Origin: Mycobacterium alsense
Lineage (GTDB): Bacteria; Actinomycetota; Actinomycetes; Mycobacteriales; Mycobacteriaceae
Assembly (NCBI RefSeq): GCF_002086635.1
Contig: NZ_MVHD01000017.1
Coordinates: forward strand, 29,237 to 93,236
DNA length: 64,000 nucleotides
Direction: 5' to 3'
Of this stretch, positions 55,248 through 62,967 are shown piece after piece. The first letter of the stretch is position 1. Every line of letters starts with the position of its first letter. A program made the translations under genes and the position numbers. Below the pieces are notes generated by a model. The model made no database searches. It had not been told where the DNA came from and was given only the letters and a program-made list of their open reading frames with translations.

Positions 55248-56101
55248 CGAGGCTCGTCCAGCAACCGCAGCGGGTGCAGGCCGTCGACCGCGCCGACGAA
55301 CGGCGGGTGGATGCTGTAGCCGAGCATGCGCTTGATGTCGTCGGAGAGGGTGCGGGCGACGTCGCGCGGGATCGAGAGCGTGAACGCCTCCATCGGGCGC
55401 AGCCACGGTTGGCAATACTGGGCCGTGACGGCCAGGCGCGCGCGCTCGGTCGTGTTCGCGCCGCCGCCGTGCCAGAGGGTGCCGACGAAGAGGACGCACG
55501 AGCCGGCGGGCATCACGACGGGCAGCGCGGGGTCGTCGTCGCCCGGGCGGCGCTTGCCCCAGCGGTGGCTGCCGGGATAGAGGACGGTGGCCCCGTTGTC
55601 GGCGGTGAAGTCATCGATGGCCCAGATCGTCGCGGCGGCCAGCGGTTCCCGCGGCCGCGGGATGGGGTAGAAGCCGTCGTCGTGGTGCGGCAGTTGCGCG
55701 GACTCGCCGGGCTGAATGTTGATGGCCTGCAACGCCGAAAGCAGGTAGTTGGGCATCAGCAGCCGATCGAGCACCGCCAGCACCCGCGGGTGATCGACCA
55801 GGCTGTCGCACACGCGCGTGCGGCTCAGCACGCTGTAGATGCGCTGGGTGCGGCGTCCCTCGAAGGAGTTGCGGCCGGTGGGGCCCAGCCAGGGTTCGAT
55901 CGTGTTGCGGATCTGGCCGCATTCCTCGGCGGACAGCAGGTTCTCCCAGATGAGATAGCCGTCGCGGTCGAGGGCGGCCATGTCGGCGTCGACGATCGCG
56001 GGGTCCACCGAGGCGCCTGCGCTCGGCGTCCACTTGTGCCGGCCGGCCAGGTCGGTCTTGAGGTCGTCCAGCGTCGTGACAGGGTCGTCGTCGATGCTCA
56101 C
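55244..56101 (-). CDS. Phytanoyl-CoA dioxygenase family (PhyH) Fe(II)/2-oxoglutarate enzyme
   Basis: 285 residues from GTG 56101 (ATG 56137 would overlap the DUF167 gene). Iron facial triad: HHD in AQLPHHDDGFYPIPRPREPL (about residue 165) and distal His in VGTLWHGGGANTTERARL (about 223), with Arg for 2-oxoglutarate nearby. Such enzymes hydroxylate carbon next to a carboxylate or CoA ester. Coupling to a 2-hydroxyacid oxidase suggests sequential hydroxylation and oxidation at the alpha carbon, in effect an alpha-oxidation pair. Confidence 0.88.
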   Translation of the reverse strand: MSIDDDPVTTLDDLKTDLAGRHKWTPSAGASVDPAIVDADMAALDRDGYLIWENLLSAEECGQIRNTIEPWLGPTGRNSFEGRRTQRIYSVLSRTRVCDSLVDHPRVLAVLDRLLMPNYLLSALQAINIQPGESAQLPHHDDGFYPIPRPREPLAAATIWAIDDFTADNGATVLYPGSHRWGKRRPGDDDPALPVVMPAGSCVLFVGTLWHGGGANTTERARLAVTAQYCQPWLRPMEAFTLSIPRDVARTLSDDIKRMLGYSIHPPFVGAVDGLHPLRLLDEPR

Positions 56102-56133
56102 ATATCCGACCCTGGACCCAACGTGACCACCGG

Positions 56134-56361
56134 TCAAGTGACGCGGAAGCGCTTTTGCCGCGACGTCGCCCCGGAGACCAATGCGACTCGGCTTTTCGGC
56201 AATCCGAGGTGGTCGGCCAGCAACCGGGTGACCGCGGCGTTGGCCTTGCCGTCGACCGCCGGCTCGCGCACGTAGATGGTCAGCTCACCGTCGGGACCGG
56301 TCTCCACGAGGGGTCCCTTGCGGCTGCCCGGCTTGACCGTGACGACGACGATGTCGGCCAT
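56134..56361 (-). CDS. DUF167/YggU-family protein
   Basis: 75 residues. IVVVTVKPGSRKGPLVE, LTIYVREPAVDGKANAAVTRLLADHLGLPKSRVALVSGATSRQKRFRV is the complete UPF0235 signature (VDGKAN, GxxSRxK). A small alpha/beta protein of unknown role found across bacteria. Located between the PhyH and P450 genes. Confidence 0.93.
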   Translation of the reverse strand: MADIVVVTVKPGSRKGPLVETGPDGELTIYVREPAVDGKANAAVTRLLADHLGLPKSRVALVSGATSRQKRFRVT

Positions 56362-56369
56362 GGGTCCGG

Positions 56370-57623
56370 CTAGCCGCGCTTGGGCGCGGGGGTGAAGGTG
56401 ACCGGCAGCCTGCCCAGCCCGGTCATGCTCGGGTTGCCCAGGTATTCGTGGACGTTGTCGACGTCGACGCGGTAGTCGGGGATGCGGTCGAGGACCGCCT
56501 TGACCATCACCTCCGACATCAACCGGGCCAGGTGCGAGCCGATGCAGCGGTGCGGGCCGAGCCCAAAGGCGAGGTGGCGGTTGGGCGTTCGGTCGAGGAT
56601 GACCTCGTCGGGGTTAGGAAATTCTGTTTCGTCGTGGTTGGCCGAGAGCCAGCTGATGACGACTTTGTCGTTCTTGCGCAGGCGCTGGCCGTTCAGCTCG
56701 ACGTCTTTCGTGACGGTGCGGCTCAGGGTTTGGTTGACCGAGAAGTAACGCAGGAACTCGTCGGTGGCGGTGCGGTAGAGGTCCGGGTTGTCGATGAGTT
56801 GTTGCCTGATGGCCGGATGCGTGCCCAGGTGCCGGAGCGTCAGGGCGGTCTGGGAAGTGGTGGTGTCGACGCCGCCGCCGACGAGGTTCCAGATGATGTT
56901 GAGCAGCTGTTCGTCGGACAGGCGCCGGCCGTCGAATTCGAACTGGATGAGGAAGCTGGTCAGGTCGTCTTTGGGGTTGGCGCGTCGGGTGGCCGCGTAG
57001 TCGAGGACGCCTTGCATCATGGCGGGGACTTTGCCGATGGCGTCGAGGTATTCGGGGCTGTACTGGGGGGCGGCCATGGCGGCGTGGAAGAGGTTGGCGT
57101 AGAGGTGCCAGTTGTCATACGGCAGGCCCATCAGCTTCATGGTGAGGATGGCCGGGACCGGGCTGGCGTAGTCGAGGACGAGGTCCATGTGCCCCTCGTC
57201 GATTTTTGCGTCGAGGAACTCGTGGGCCTTGTCTTCCATGAACGGCTTGAGTTTCTGGACGGCGCCGGGGGAGAAGAACGGGGCCAGGGCGTGCCGTAGG
57301 GCCTGGTGGTAGGGGCCGTCGACCTCGCCGATGCCCAGGGCCGGCTGGCCCTCCGGCCGCGGGACGCCCATCTCGCCCTGGTAGTCGACGCCGTCTGCTG
57401 AGTTGGGTTCGTATTTGTGGGCGAAGGTGTCGCCGTCTCTGGCGGCGCGGCTAACCGCGGCGTAGCTGGCTAGGTACCAGAAGCCGTCGTAGTTGCGGTT
57501 CCAGGCGACCGGGCATTTGTGGCGGAGGTCGGCGTTGATGGCCAGCTCGTTGAGGTTGAATTCGTCGGAGTGATGATCGAAGTCGACGACGGCGTCGTCG
57601 GTGAGGCCGGGGCGGGTGACCAT
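56370..57623 (-). CDS. Cytochrome P450
   Basis: 417 residues from ATG 57623, with GGAGGG 7 nt upstream. Helix I is NLVGGGVDTTTSQTAL (Gly-Gly where AG is common), helix K is DEFLR, and the haem loop FGLGPHRCIGSHLAR has the Cys ligand near residue 362. Differs from the three other P450s of the window in both I-helix and haem loop, so it is from another family. The DUF167 gene follows 8 nt downstream on the same strand. Substrate unknown. Confidence 0.95.
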   Translation of the reverse strand: MVTRPGLTDDAVVDFDHHSDEFNLNELAINADLRHKCPVAWNRNYDGFWYLASYAAVSRAARDGDTFAHKYEPNSADGVDYQGEMGVPRPEGQPALGIGEVDGPYHQALRHALAPFFSPGAVQKLKPFMEDKAHEFLDAKIDEGHMDLVLDYASPVPAILTMKLMGLPYDNWHLYANLFHAAMAAPQYSPEYLDAIGKVPAMMQGVLDYAATRRANPKDDLTSFLIQFEFDGRRLSDEQLLNIIWNLVGGGVDTTTSQTALTLRHLGTHPAIRQQLIDNPDLYRTATDEFLRYFSVNQTLSRTVTKDVELNGQRLRKNDKVVISWLSANHDETEFPNPDEVILDRTPNRHLAFGLGPHRCIGSHLARLMSEVMVKAVLDRIPDYRVDVDNVHEYLGNPSMTGLGRLPVTFTPAPKRG

Positions 57624-57669
57624 CGGGGAGCCCTCCAACCGAAACTGCTGATGTGCCGGTAGTGGCCGC

Positions 57670-57698
57670 TTATTACGCTATCTTTGCATTATTACGCT
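57670..57698. promoter_or_regulatory. 19-bp-spaced direct repeat in the P450/VOC divergent gap
   Basis: TTATTACGCT occurs at 57670-57679 and 57689-57698, in an AT-rich patch of the 127-bp gap between divergent P450 and VOC genes. A spacing near two helical turns suggests binding of a regulator to one DNA face. Promoter position cannot be fixed. Confidence 0.45.
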
Positions 57699-57750
57699 TT
57701 TGGGCGCGCGGAGGTAGGGCGGCGGGCCCGCTCGCTACGAGAGGTGCCGA

Positions 57751-58203
57751 ATGGCTAGTCATCGCACGGTTTTCAACCATGTCGGGTTGTGCGTGGCCGA
57801 TCGTGAGCGGTCGCGCCGCTTCTACGAGGGCCTGCTCGGGTTTCAGTTCTGGTGGGAGATCGACCCGCCGGACAACATGACCGCCCAGCTCGTCGGGCTG
57901 CCCGAGCCGCTCGGAACCCATGCGACCTATCTGGTGCGCGACGGGTTCGTGCTCGAGCTGATCGACTACTCCCAGCGCCAGGTGCACGCTGGCTCCGAGC
58001 GCACGATGGACCAGATCGGGCTGACGCACATCTCGTTTTCGGTGTCCGATCTTCCGGGCGTGCTGGGGAAGGTGGCGGAGTTCGGGGGCGCCGTGGTCGA
58101 CGGCCCGGTGTCCGAGGGCGCGGCGATGATCCGGGATCCGGATGGTCAGCTGCTGGAGTTGCTTTCGGAGGGGTGGCTTTCAGTGCTGCCGGCGCGTCCA
58201 TAG
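57751..58203 (+). CDS. VOC-family (glyoxalase-like) protein
   Basis: 150 residues. First betaalphabetabetabeta module TVFNHVGLCVADRERSRRFYEGLLGFQFWWEI with metal His, ending FVLELIDYSQ. Second module GLTHISFSVSDLPGVLGKVAEFGGAVV, ending IRDPDGQLLELLSEG with metal Glu. All four metal positions of a glyoxalase/dioxygenase site seem present. It may be an isomerase, lyase or extradiol-type enzyme. It is the last gene with ordinary mycobacterial composition before the island. Confidence 0.87.
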   Translation: MASHRTVFNHVGLCVADRERSRRFYEGLLGFQFWWEIDPPDNMTAQLVGLPEPLGTHATYLVRDGFVLELIDYSQRQVHAGSERTMDQIGLTHISFSVSDLPGVLGKVAEFGGAVVDGPVSEGAAMIRDPDGQLLELLSEGWLSVLPARP

Positions 58204-58341
58204 CTTCCAGCTCCGACCTCAATTTTTACATTTCCGGTGTGATTAACTTGCCATCCGCGTATGCTTCCCTTGGCGTTTTCGGGCAACGTTTCCAGACGTA
58301 AGGTCACAAAAAGGCAGGACTAGGGCACCCGGAGAGTAGTC
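58204..58341 (+). promoter_or_regulatory. Leader of the HXS operon; left edge of the low-GC island
   Basis: 138 bp between the VOC stop and the precursor ATG. The composition falls sharply (runs such as AATTTTTACATTT). CGGAGAG at 58330-58336 is the ribosome site of hxsA. TAAGGT at 58299-58304 fits TAnnnT as a -10 candidate. No tRNA or att repeat is visible here. Confidence 0.45.
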
Positions 58342-58638
58342 ATGCGTAGAGAAACCAAAATCGTGAATCTGGCCGCAGCGATCAGCGCTCTGGTCGCCCC
58401 AACGGTCTGGCAAGGACTCGCGAATGCCACCAACCCTGACGAGACTCAACCTGCTGCGGCTGGCGAGGCACCTCTCGCCGAGGCGACATCGGAGACCACG
58501 GACGAGACGACGCTTCCGAGCCGCGTGGACCTTATGGGCTTCACTGTTTATCAAAAAGCCGACGGTGTGATGGTGCCGAAGCACGGATCGCATTACTCCC
58601 ACGCTTCTCATGCCTCGCACGCATCTAGCTCGTACTGA
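58342..58638 (+). CDS. hxsA: HXS precursor peptide (HxsA-like) with five His-Xaa-Ser repeats
   Basis: 98 residues. The N-terminus is leader-like: basic MRRETK then hydrophobic IVNLAAAISALVAPTVW (about 7-23). An Ala/Glu/Thr-rich spacer with PDETQP and SETTDETT (about 31-60) and the short block RVDLMGFTVYQKADGVMVPK follow. The core begins at His81: HGS, HYS, HAS, HAS, HAS, then SSY to residue 98. Consecutive H-x-S triplets define substrates of the His-Xaa-Ser system. The two downstream radical-SAM enzymes presumably modify these residues. The modification, any cleavage and export are unknown. Stop overlaps the hxsD ATG (TGATG). Confidence 0.85.
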   Translation: MRRETKIVNLAAAISALVAPTVWQGLANATNPDETQPAAAGEAPLAEATSETTDETTLPSRVDLMGFTVYQKADGVMVPKHGSHYSHASHASHASSSY

Positions 58639-58928
58639 TGTCAGACGTCATTATTGACTTCGACTCAGGCACGCAATCGCTCGGATCATTGCAGGAAGCT
58701 GCGTACCGCCTGATCGGCCGGGCCACCTGCCAGATAGACGACTTGGATGGGCGATACGTTTGTCGGCTGGCGTCGTGTCAGCCACAACTTGATGGCGATG
58801 AGTTACGAACTCATTTTTTGAACCTAGTTACGGACGAGAACCTTCGCGAAAAGGTGAGGCGCGAGACTGACCGGCTGCGCGACGTCATTGTCGCCTTAGC
58901 TTTCGGGTCTTTGGCAGAAGGTACGTGA
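58638..58928 (+). CDS. hxsD: HxsD-like small protein of the HXS system
   Basis: 96 residues. Pattern QEAAYRLIGRATCQIDDLDGRYVCRL, FLNLVTDENLREKVRRETDRLRDVIVALAF fits the small HxsD family that accompanies HxsB and HxsC. Its fold may be a peptide-recognition or chaperone domain like other RiPP partner proteins; this is inference. The A of its ATG lies in the hxsA stop, and its own stop is overlapped by hxsB (GTGA), so production is coupled. Confidence 0.8.
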   Translation: MSDVIIDFDSGTQSLGSLQEAAYRLIGRATCQIDDLDGRYVCRLASCQPQLDGDELRTHFLNLVTDENLREKVRRETDRLRDVIVALAFGSLAEGT

Positions 58929-60388
58929 AGGCTGTGGCCGGCTTCTCACCGCCGAATTTGTTTGCTCCTGCATCGGAAGCGCTCCAATTGTTGCCAATCC
59001 GCTTTGAACGGCTTGGCGCTGACCGCTTTCTTGTCGGCAATTTGGTCGGTGACATGGCGGAATTGACCCAGGCCGAGCTGAACCGTCTTTGTGCGCTCGA
59101 CGTCGCCCCAGGCGACGGTCTGTATGAGCTCGCGTTCGAGAAACTTCTCATCGGCTCTGTTGAGCAACGTTCCCAACAGCAGCTCCTGGCTCTGCGTTTA
59201 CGCAGTCGTCTAAGCTACTTGCGATCGGCGACACCTCTTCACTTATTCGTCGTCACGCTTCGGTGTGAGCATTCTTGTCCCTATTGCCAAGTCTCTCGTC
59301 AGAGCAAAGACCGCTCACGCTATGACATGGACCAAGCTACGGCCTCGAAGGCGTTGGACATTGCCCTGTCCGCGCCGTCCCGGCTGATCAAGATCGAGTT
59401 CCAAGGGGGTGAGCCGCTCCTCAATTTTGAGCTCATCCGATGGATCGTGCTAGCCGCGAGTAAGCGGGCGATTCCCTTGGGGAAACGGCTTCAGTTCGTG
59501 ATCGCAAGCAACTTGGCACTGCTGAATGACGAGGTACTCGACTTCTGTGCTAAGCACGGGATTCTATTATCTACGTCACTCGACGGGCCACGAGACCTTC
59601 ACAATAAGAACCGGCCACGCAAACTCAACAATAGCTACGAACTGGCGGTAGCAGGCATCGCGCGGAGTAAAGAACGTTTGGGGCCCGACAGGGTAGGTGC
59701 GTTGATGACAACCACAGAGGCTAGCCTGGATCGCGTCGAGGATATCGTCGACGAATACATTGCGCAGGGCCTCGATGGTATTTTCCTCCGACCGCTTTCG
59801 CCATATGGCTTCGCGATCAAGACCAAGCAGTTTCACAAGTATCGTGCCAAGGATTGGCTTAGCTTCTGGAAACGCGGCCTTCAGTATATTCTCGACATTA
59901 ACAAAACCGGTCGACACTTCTCCGAGTTCTATTCGGCGCTGATCCTTCGACGGATGCTAAGCGACGAACCCATCGGTTATGTCGACCTGAGAAGCCCAGC
60001 AGGAATAGGGCTAGGTGCCCTCGTCTATAACTACGACGGTGCGGTGTTCGCATCTGACGAAGCCCGAATGCTTGCCGAGATGGGGGATCGCACTTTCGAA
60101 CTCGGCAGTGTGTACGAGCACAGCTACCGAGACTTGGTACTGTCTGACACGCTGGTTTCGGCGGTCGCTGAGTCGTTGACGCAAACAGCACCGCAGTGCT
60201 CCAGTTGTGTCTTCGAACCCCACTGCGGCGCCGACCCCGTCTATCACCATGCAACTCAGGGAGACGTGGTAGGGATTAAGCCCTTATCGGAGTTCTGTGA
60301 GCGACAGAAGGGCGTAATCACACACCTGTTCGAGCTATTGGAACATTCCCCGGAGGACGCCACCATTCTCAGGAGGTGGGCGCGGTGA
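58925..60388 (+). CDS. hxsB: HxsB radical-SAM maturase
   Basis: 487 residues from GTG 58925. About 100 residues of N-terminal domain precede the radical-SAM core: HLFVVTLRCEHSCPYCQVSRQS gives Cys114, Cys118 and Cys121 for the 4Fe-4S/SAM site. IKIEFQGGEPLLNF is the GGE motif, followed by LSTSLDGPRDLHNKNR. The C-terminal Cys cluster CSSCVFEPHCGADPVYHHATQGD, with a later FCERQKG, resembles a SPASM-type auxiliary cluster site. Predicted to act on the H-x-S core by hydrogen abstraction. Chemistry unproven. Confidence 0.9.
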   Translation: MKAVAGFSPPNLFAPASEALQLLPIRFERLGADRFLVGNLVGDMAELTQAELNRLCALDVAPGDGLYELAFEKLLIGSVEQRSQQQLLALRLRSRLSYLRSATPLHLFVVTLRCEHSCPYCQVSRQSKDRSRYDMDQATASKALDIALSAPSRLIKIEFQGGEPLLNFELIRWIVLAASKRAIPLGKRLQFVIASNLALLNDEVLDFCAKHGILLSTSLDGPRDLHNKNRPRKLNNSYELAVAGIARSKERLGPDRVGALMTTTEASLDRVEDIVDEYIAQGLDGIFLRPLSPYGFAIKTKQFHKYRAKDWLSFWKRGLQYILDINKTGRHFSEFYSALILRRMLSDEPIGYVDLRSPAGIGLGALVYNYDGAVFASDEARMLAEMGDRTFELGSVYEHSYRDLVLSDTLVSAVAESLTQTAPQCSSCVFEPHCGADPVYHHATQGDVVGIKPLSEFCERQKGVITHLFELLEHSPEDATILRRWAR

Positions 60389-61545
60389 AGCCGCTCATTC
60401 TTTCTGGCCGCGCAGCAGCTGCCGACATCGCACGATTGGGAACGGAGCGACAATCCTGGCGGCTCAGGTCGCCTGTGTATTTCCCATCGTGTCAACGAGA
60501 TGCTGCTCTGATTGCATCTCATGACGATTGGGAATTGGCGCAGGCGCACGGTTATGAACTTGCTATCGCGCGTGAGGAGCGGCCGGTCCAAGCTTCGTTG
60601 AGTTATCTCCGATTGGCCACAGAATTCGCTGAGCTTCACGACGGCGACGTGGTGCGTATCCACCCTGAAACCCGTCGAGTGCGGGTGCTCTACCGGCGGT
60701 CCTCGAAGCACAACTTCTTCCTCGTCACTGAGCGTTGCAATAACTATTGTCTTATGTGCTCGCAGCCGCCGAAGTCCGTCGATGACGGCTGGCTGATCGA
60801 TGAGATCGAGGAAACGCTGCCGCTAGTTGACCCGCAGACAACCTCCTTGACATTCACTGGCGGCGAACCCCTAACTGATTGGCGCAGGTTTATTGGGCTG
60901 CTCAGCTTGACTCGCGACCTTCTCCCGGACACAGCGGTGCACGTGCTGACTAATGGCCGCGCCTTCGCATCCTCCGAAGTGGTCAGCGCCTGGGCGGCAG
61001 TCGGCCATCGGAAGCTCTCGGCAGGTATTCCGATTTATGCGGCCATTGATCATGTCCATGATTACGTCGTGCAGGCGAAGGGAGCTTTCGACCAGACAGT
61101 TCTTGGTATTTTGCGTTTGAAGGATTGCGGTCAACGAGTCGAAATACGTGTTGTGCTGCATGCCATTACCGCTCCACGCCTCCGTGAAACATGCGTGTGG
61201 CTCGCTCGGAATCTCCCGTTCGTGGATCACGTAGCGCTTATGGGGTTGGAAAACACCGGTTTCGCGATTGCAAACGATGAGATCCTCTGGATGGATCCGA
61301 TCGATTATCAAGTGCAACTGGCGGACTCCATTGAAATCCTCTCGTGCGCTGGGTTTAACGTCTCGGTCTACAACTTACCGCTCTGTGTGCTTGATCCCAG
61401 CGTCCGACCTTTCGCTGTGCAATCGATCTCGGATTGGAAGAACGCGTATGTCGCAGAATGCGAGTCATGCTCTGTTCGCGCTGATTGCGCCGGATTCTTT
61501 TCCACGGGACGACCGAAGTTCAGTCGGGGGATAGCGGCCATTTAG
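60385..61545 (+). CDS. hxsC: HxsC radical-SAM maturase
   Basis: 386 residues from GTG 60385, which has AGGAGG at 60371-60376 and overlaps the hxsB stop. Earlier GTG 60376 would sit on the ribosome site. The N-terminal domain of about 110 residues precedes FFLVTERCNNYCLMCSQPPK with Cys118, Cys122 and Cys125. TSLTFTGGEPLTDW is the GGE motif. The C-terminus CESCSVRADCAGFF is a short auxiliary-cluster-like motif. It differs strongly from HxsB, so the pair probably performs two different steps or forms a complex. Confidence 0.9.
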   Translation: MKPLILSGRAAAADIARLGTERQSWRLRSPVYFPSCQRDAALIASHDDWELAQAHGYELAIAREERPVQASLSYLRLATEFAELHDGDVVRIHPETRRVRVLYRRSSKHNFFLVTERCNNYCLMCSQPPKSVDDGWLIDEIEETLPLVDPQTTSLTFTGGEPLTDWRRFIGLLSLTRDLLPDTAVHVLTNGRAFASSEVVSAWAAVGHRKLSAGIPIYAAIDHVHDYVVQAKGAFDQTVLGILRLKDCGQRVEIRVVLHAITAPRLRETCVWLARNLPFVDHVALMGLENTGFAIANDEILWMDPIDYQVQLADSIEILSCAGFNVSVYNLPLCVLDPSVRPFAVQSISDWKNAYVAECESCSVRADCAGFFSTGRPKFSRGIAAI

Positions 61546-61583
61546 CAAGGGCATTGAGGCGATAAAGTGTTGGAGAATGGACG

Positions 61584-61595
61584 ATTCATATGAAT
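61584..61595. promoter_or_regulatory. 12-bp palindrome after hxsC
   Basis: ATTCATATGAAT is a perfect AT-rich palindrome in the 142-bp gap between hxsC and the DUF4236 gene, immediately before a 9-bp-arm hairpin. It may be an operator for the downstream gene. Confidence 0.3.
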
Positions 61596-61596
61596 A

Positions 61597-61648
61597 CACG
61601 CCTGTCACGCTTTGCTTGGCTAAATAGGCTCGCTCGCCTACAGGCGTG
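61597..61648. terminator. Hairpin at end of HXS operon
   Basis: CACGCCTGT (61597-61605) and ACAGGCGTG (61640-61648) are perfect complements around a 34-nt loop. Location after hxsC fits a terminator or attenuator. The loop is long, so a structured leader of the next gene is also possible. Confidence 0.4.
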
Positions 61649-61687
61649 CCTCAACGTACTCAACGTATGGACTAAGGTGGCCGCATA

Positions 61688-62932
61688 GTGGGCTTCTATA
61701 TACGAAAAAGCGTTAAGGCAGGTCCCTTTCGATTCAACCTGAGCAAGTCGGGCATCGGGGTGAGCGCTGGCGTCCCCGGCTTTCGGATCGGTACAGGACC
61801 ACGCGGCAACTATGTCCACGTGGGCCGTAACGGCATCTACTATCGAGCTTCGTTGAACGGGCAGCTTGAGCGGCCTTCACCGCGGCTCAGCCAACCACTG
61901 CAGGATCGGCTACCTGTATTCCGTCCAAGCGACGTGGTAATGGAAGACGTAACAGGCGCCACGGCAATGTCTCTAGAACCAACAGGTCGTGGCGACCTTG
62001 TCGATCAACTTAACGCCGCAGCTGGACGATTCGTGTGGTGGTGGCCTGTGGCGATCGCAGTGTTCCTCTTTGGCGTGATGACCATCCCGTGGGGAATCAT
62101 TATCTGGGTGCTCGGCGGCGCAAGTTGCATTTGGCTTTATTTCAATGACCAGGCGAGGCGCACGGTCGTTCTCTTCTATGACGTTCACGACGATGCAGCC
62201 TGGTGGTTCGAAAATCTCGTAACCGAATGGCGCTGGCTGACTGAGTCGCAACGGGTGTGGCGCATCGTTCAGTCAGGTGACGTTGTGGGCACCTACAATT
62301 ATAAGGTGAATGCGGGCGCCAGCTCGCTAGTCAAAACGATCGGCGCAACAGCGAGCACATCGGGCAAAATCAAGCAGTTAGCAACGAACATCGCCGTGCC
62401 GTCAATCACTGCTGGAAACTCCGCGTTGTATCTACTGCCGGATCGCATGTTGGTCCGCGAGGGGAAGCGGTACAGCGATATTGAGTATCAGGCGCTGCGG
62501 GTGTTCCATCAGGAACAACGCTTCATTGAGAGTTCACTGCCACCTAGCGACGCTCTCCAGGTAGATAGCACTTGGCAATATGTAAAAGTCAAGGGCGGCC
62601 CAGACCGGCGCTACAAGAACAACCGGATTCTTCCGATTTTGCTTTATGGCAGGCTGGTTATTACTTCAGCGAGCGGCCTGTACTGGATAATTCAAATCTC
62701 TCGTGCCGACGCTGCTGAACCGATTTCACAGGTCATTTCTGCTGCCCCAATTGAGCCCGCTGCCTCTGACATCAACACAACTTCGCTTGATCCGTATCCG
62801 TCGGTTGCTCGTGGTGGGAAAACGACAAAAGTAAAGTGTTTTAGATGCGGGCATATTCAAGATGCATCGGTCAGCGTGTTGAGTTTTACCTGCGAGAAGT
62901 GCAATTCGGAGCTGAAACGCGCGAAAAAATAG
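61688..62932 (+). CDS. DUF4236 protein with membrane hairpin and C-terminal zinc ribbon
   Basis: 414 residues from GTG 61688. The first 55 residues (FYIRKSVKAGPFRFNLSKSGIGVSAGVPGFRIGTGPRGNYVHVGRNGIYYRASL) are a textbook DUF4236 module. A strong hydrophobic stretch (about 116-152) forms one or two membrane helices. A large soluble part of unknown fold follows, with a C-terminal four-Cys zinc ribbon, CFRC near 384-387 and CEKC near 402-405. DUF4236 proteins are scattered on mobile DNA; activity unknown. Codon use is like the HXS genes. Confidence 0.82.
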   Translation: MGFYIRKSVKAGPFRFNLSKSGIGVSAGVPGFRIGTGPRGNYVHVGRNGIYYRASLNGQLERPSPRLSQPLQDRLPVFRPSDVVMEDVTGATAMSLEPTGRGDLVDQLNAAAGRFVWWWPVAIAVFLFGVMTIPWGIIIWVLGGASCIWLYFNDQARRTVVLFYDVHDDAAWWFENLVTEWRWLTESQRVWRIVQSGDVVGTYNYKVNAGASSLVKTIGATASTSGKIKQLATNIAVPSITAGNSALYLLPDRMLVREGKRYSDIEYQALRVFHQEQRFIESSLPPSDALQVDSTWQYVKVKGGPDRRYKNNRILPILLYGRLVITSASGLYWIIQISRADAAEPISQVISAAPIEPAASDINTTSLDPYPSVARGGKTTKVKCFRCGHIQDASVSVLSFTCEKCNSELKRAKK

Positions 62933-62967
62933 GCGCCCAGCTACCCGCACGATGACAACTCGCTGAC

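Noticed and set aside
56370..57623. CYP121-type cyclodipeptide P450
   Set aside because: The M. tuberculosis neighbourhood suggested it, but no cyclodipeptide synthase gene is adjacent and the helix I/haem loops give no support.
58204..58341. tRNA gene or attachment site at the island's left edge
   Set aside because: No cloverleaf or direct repeat matching the right end can be found by eye.
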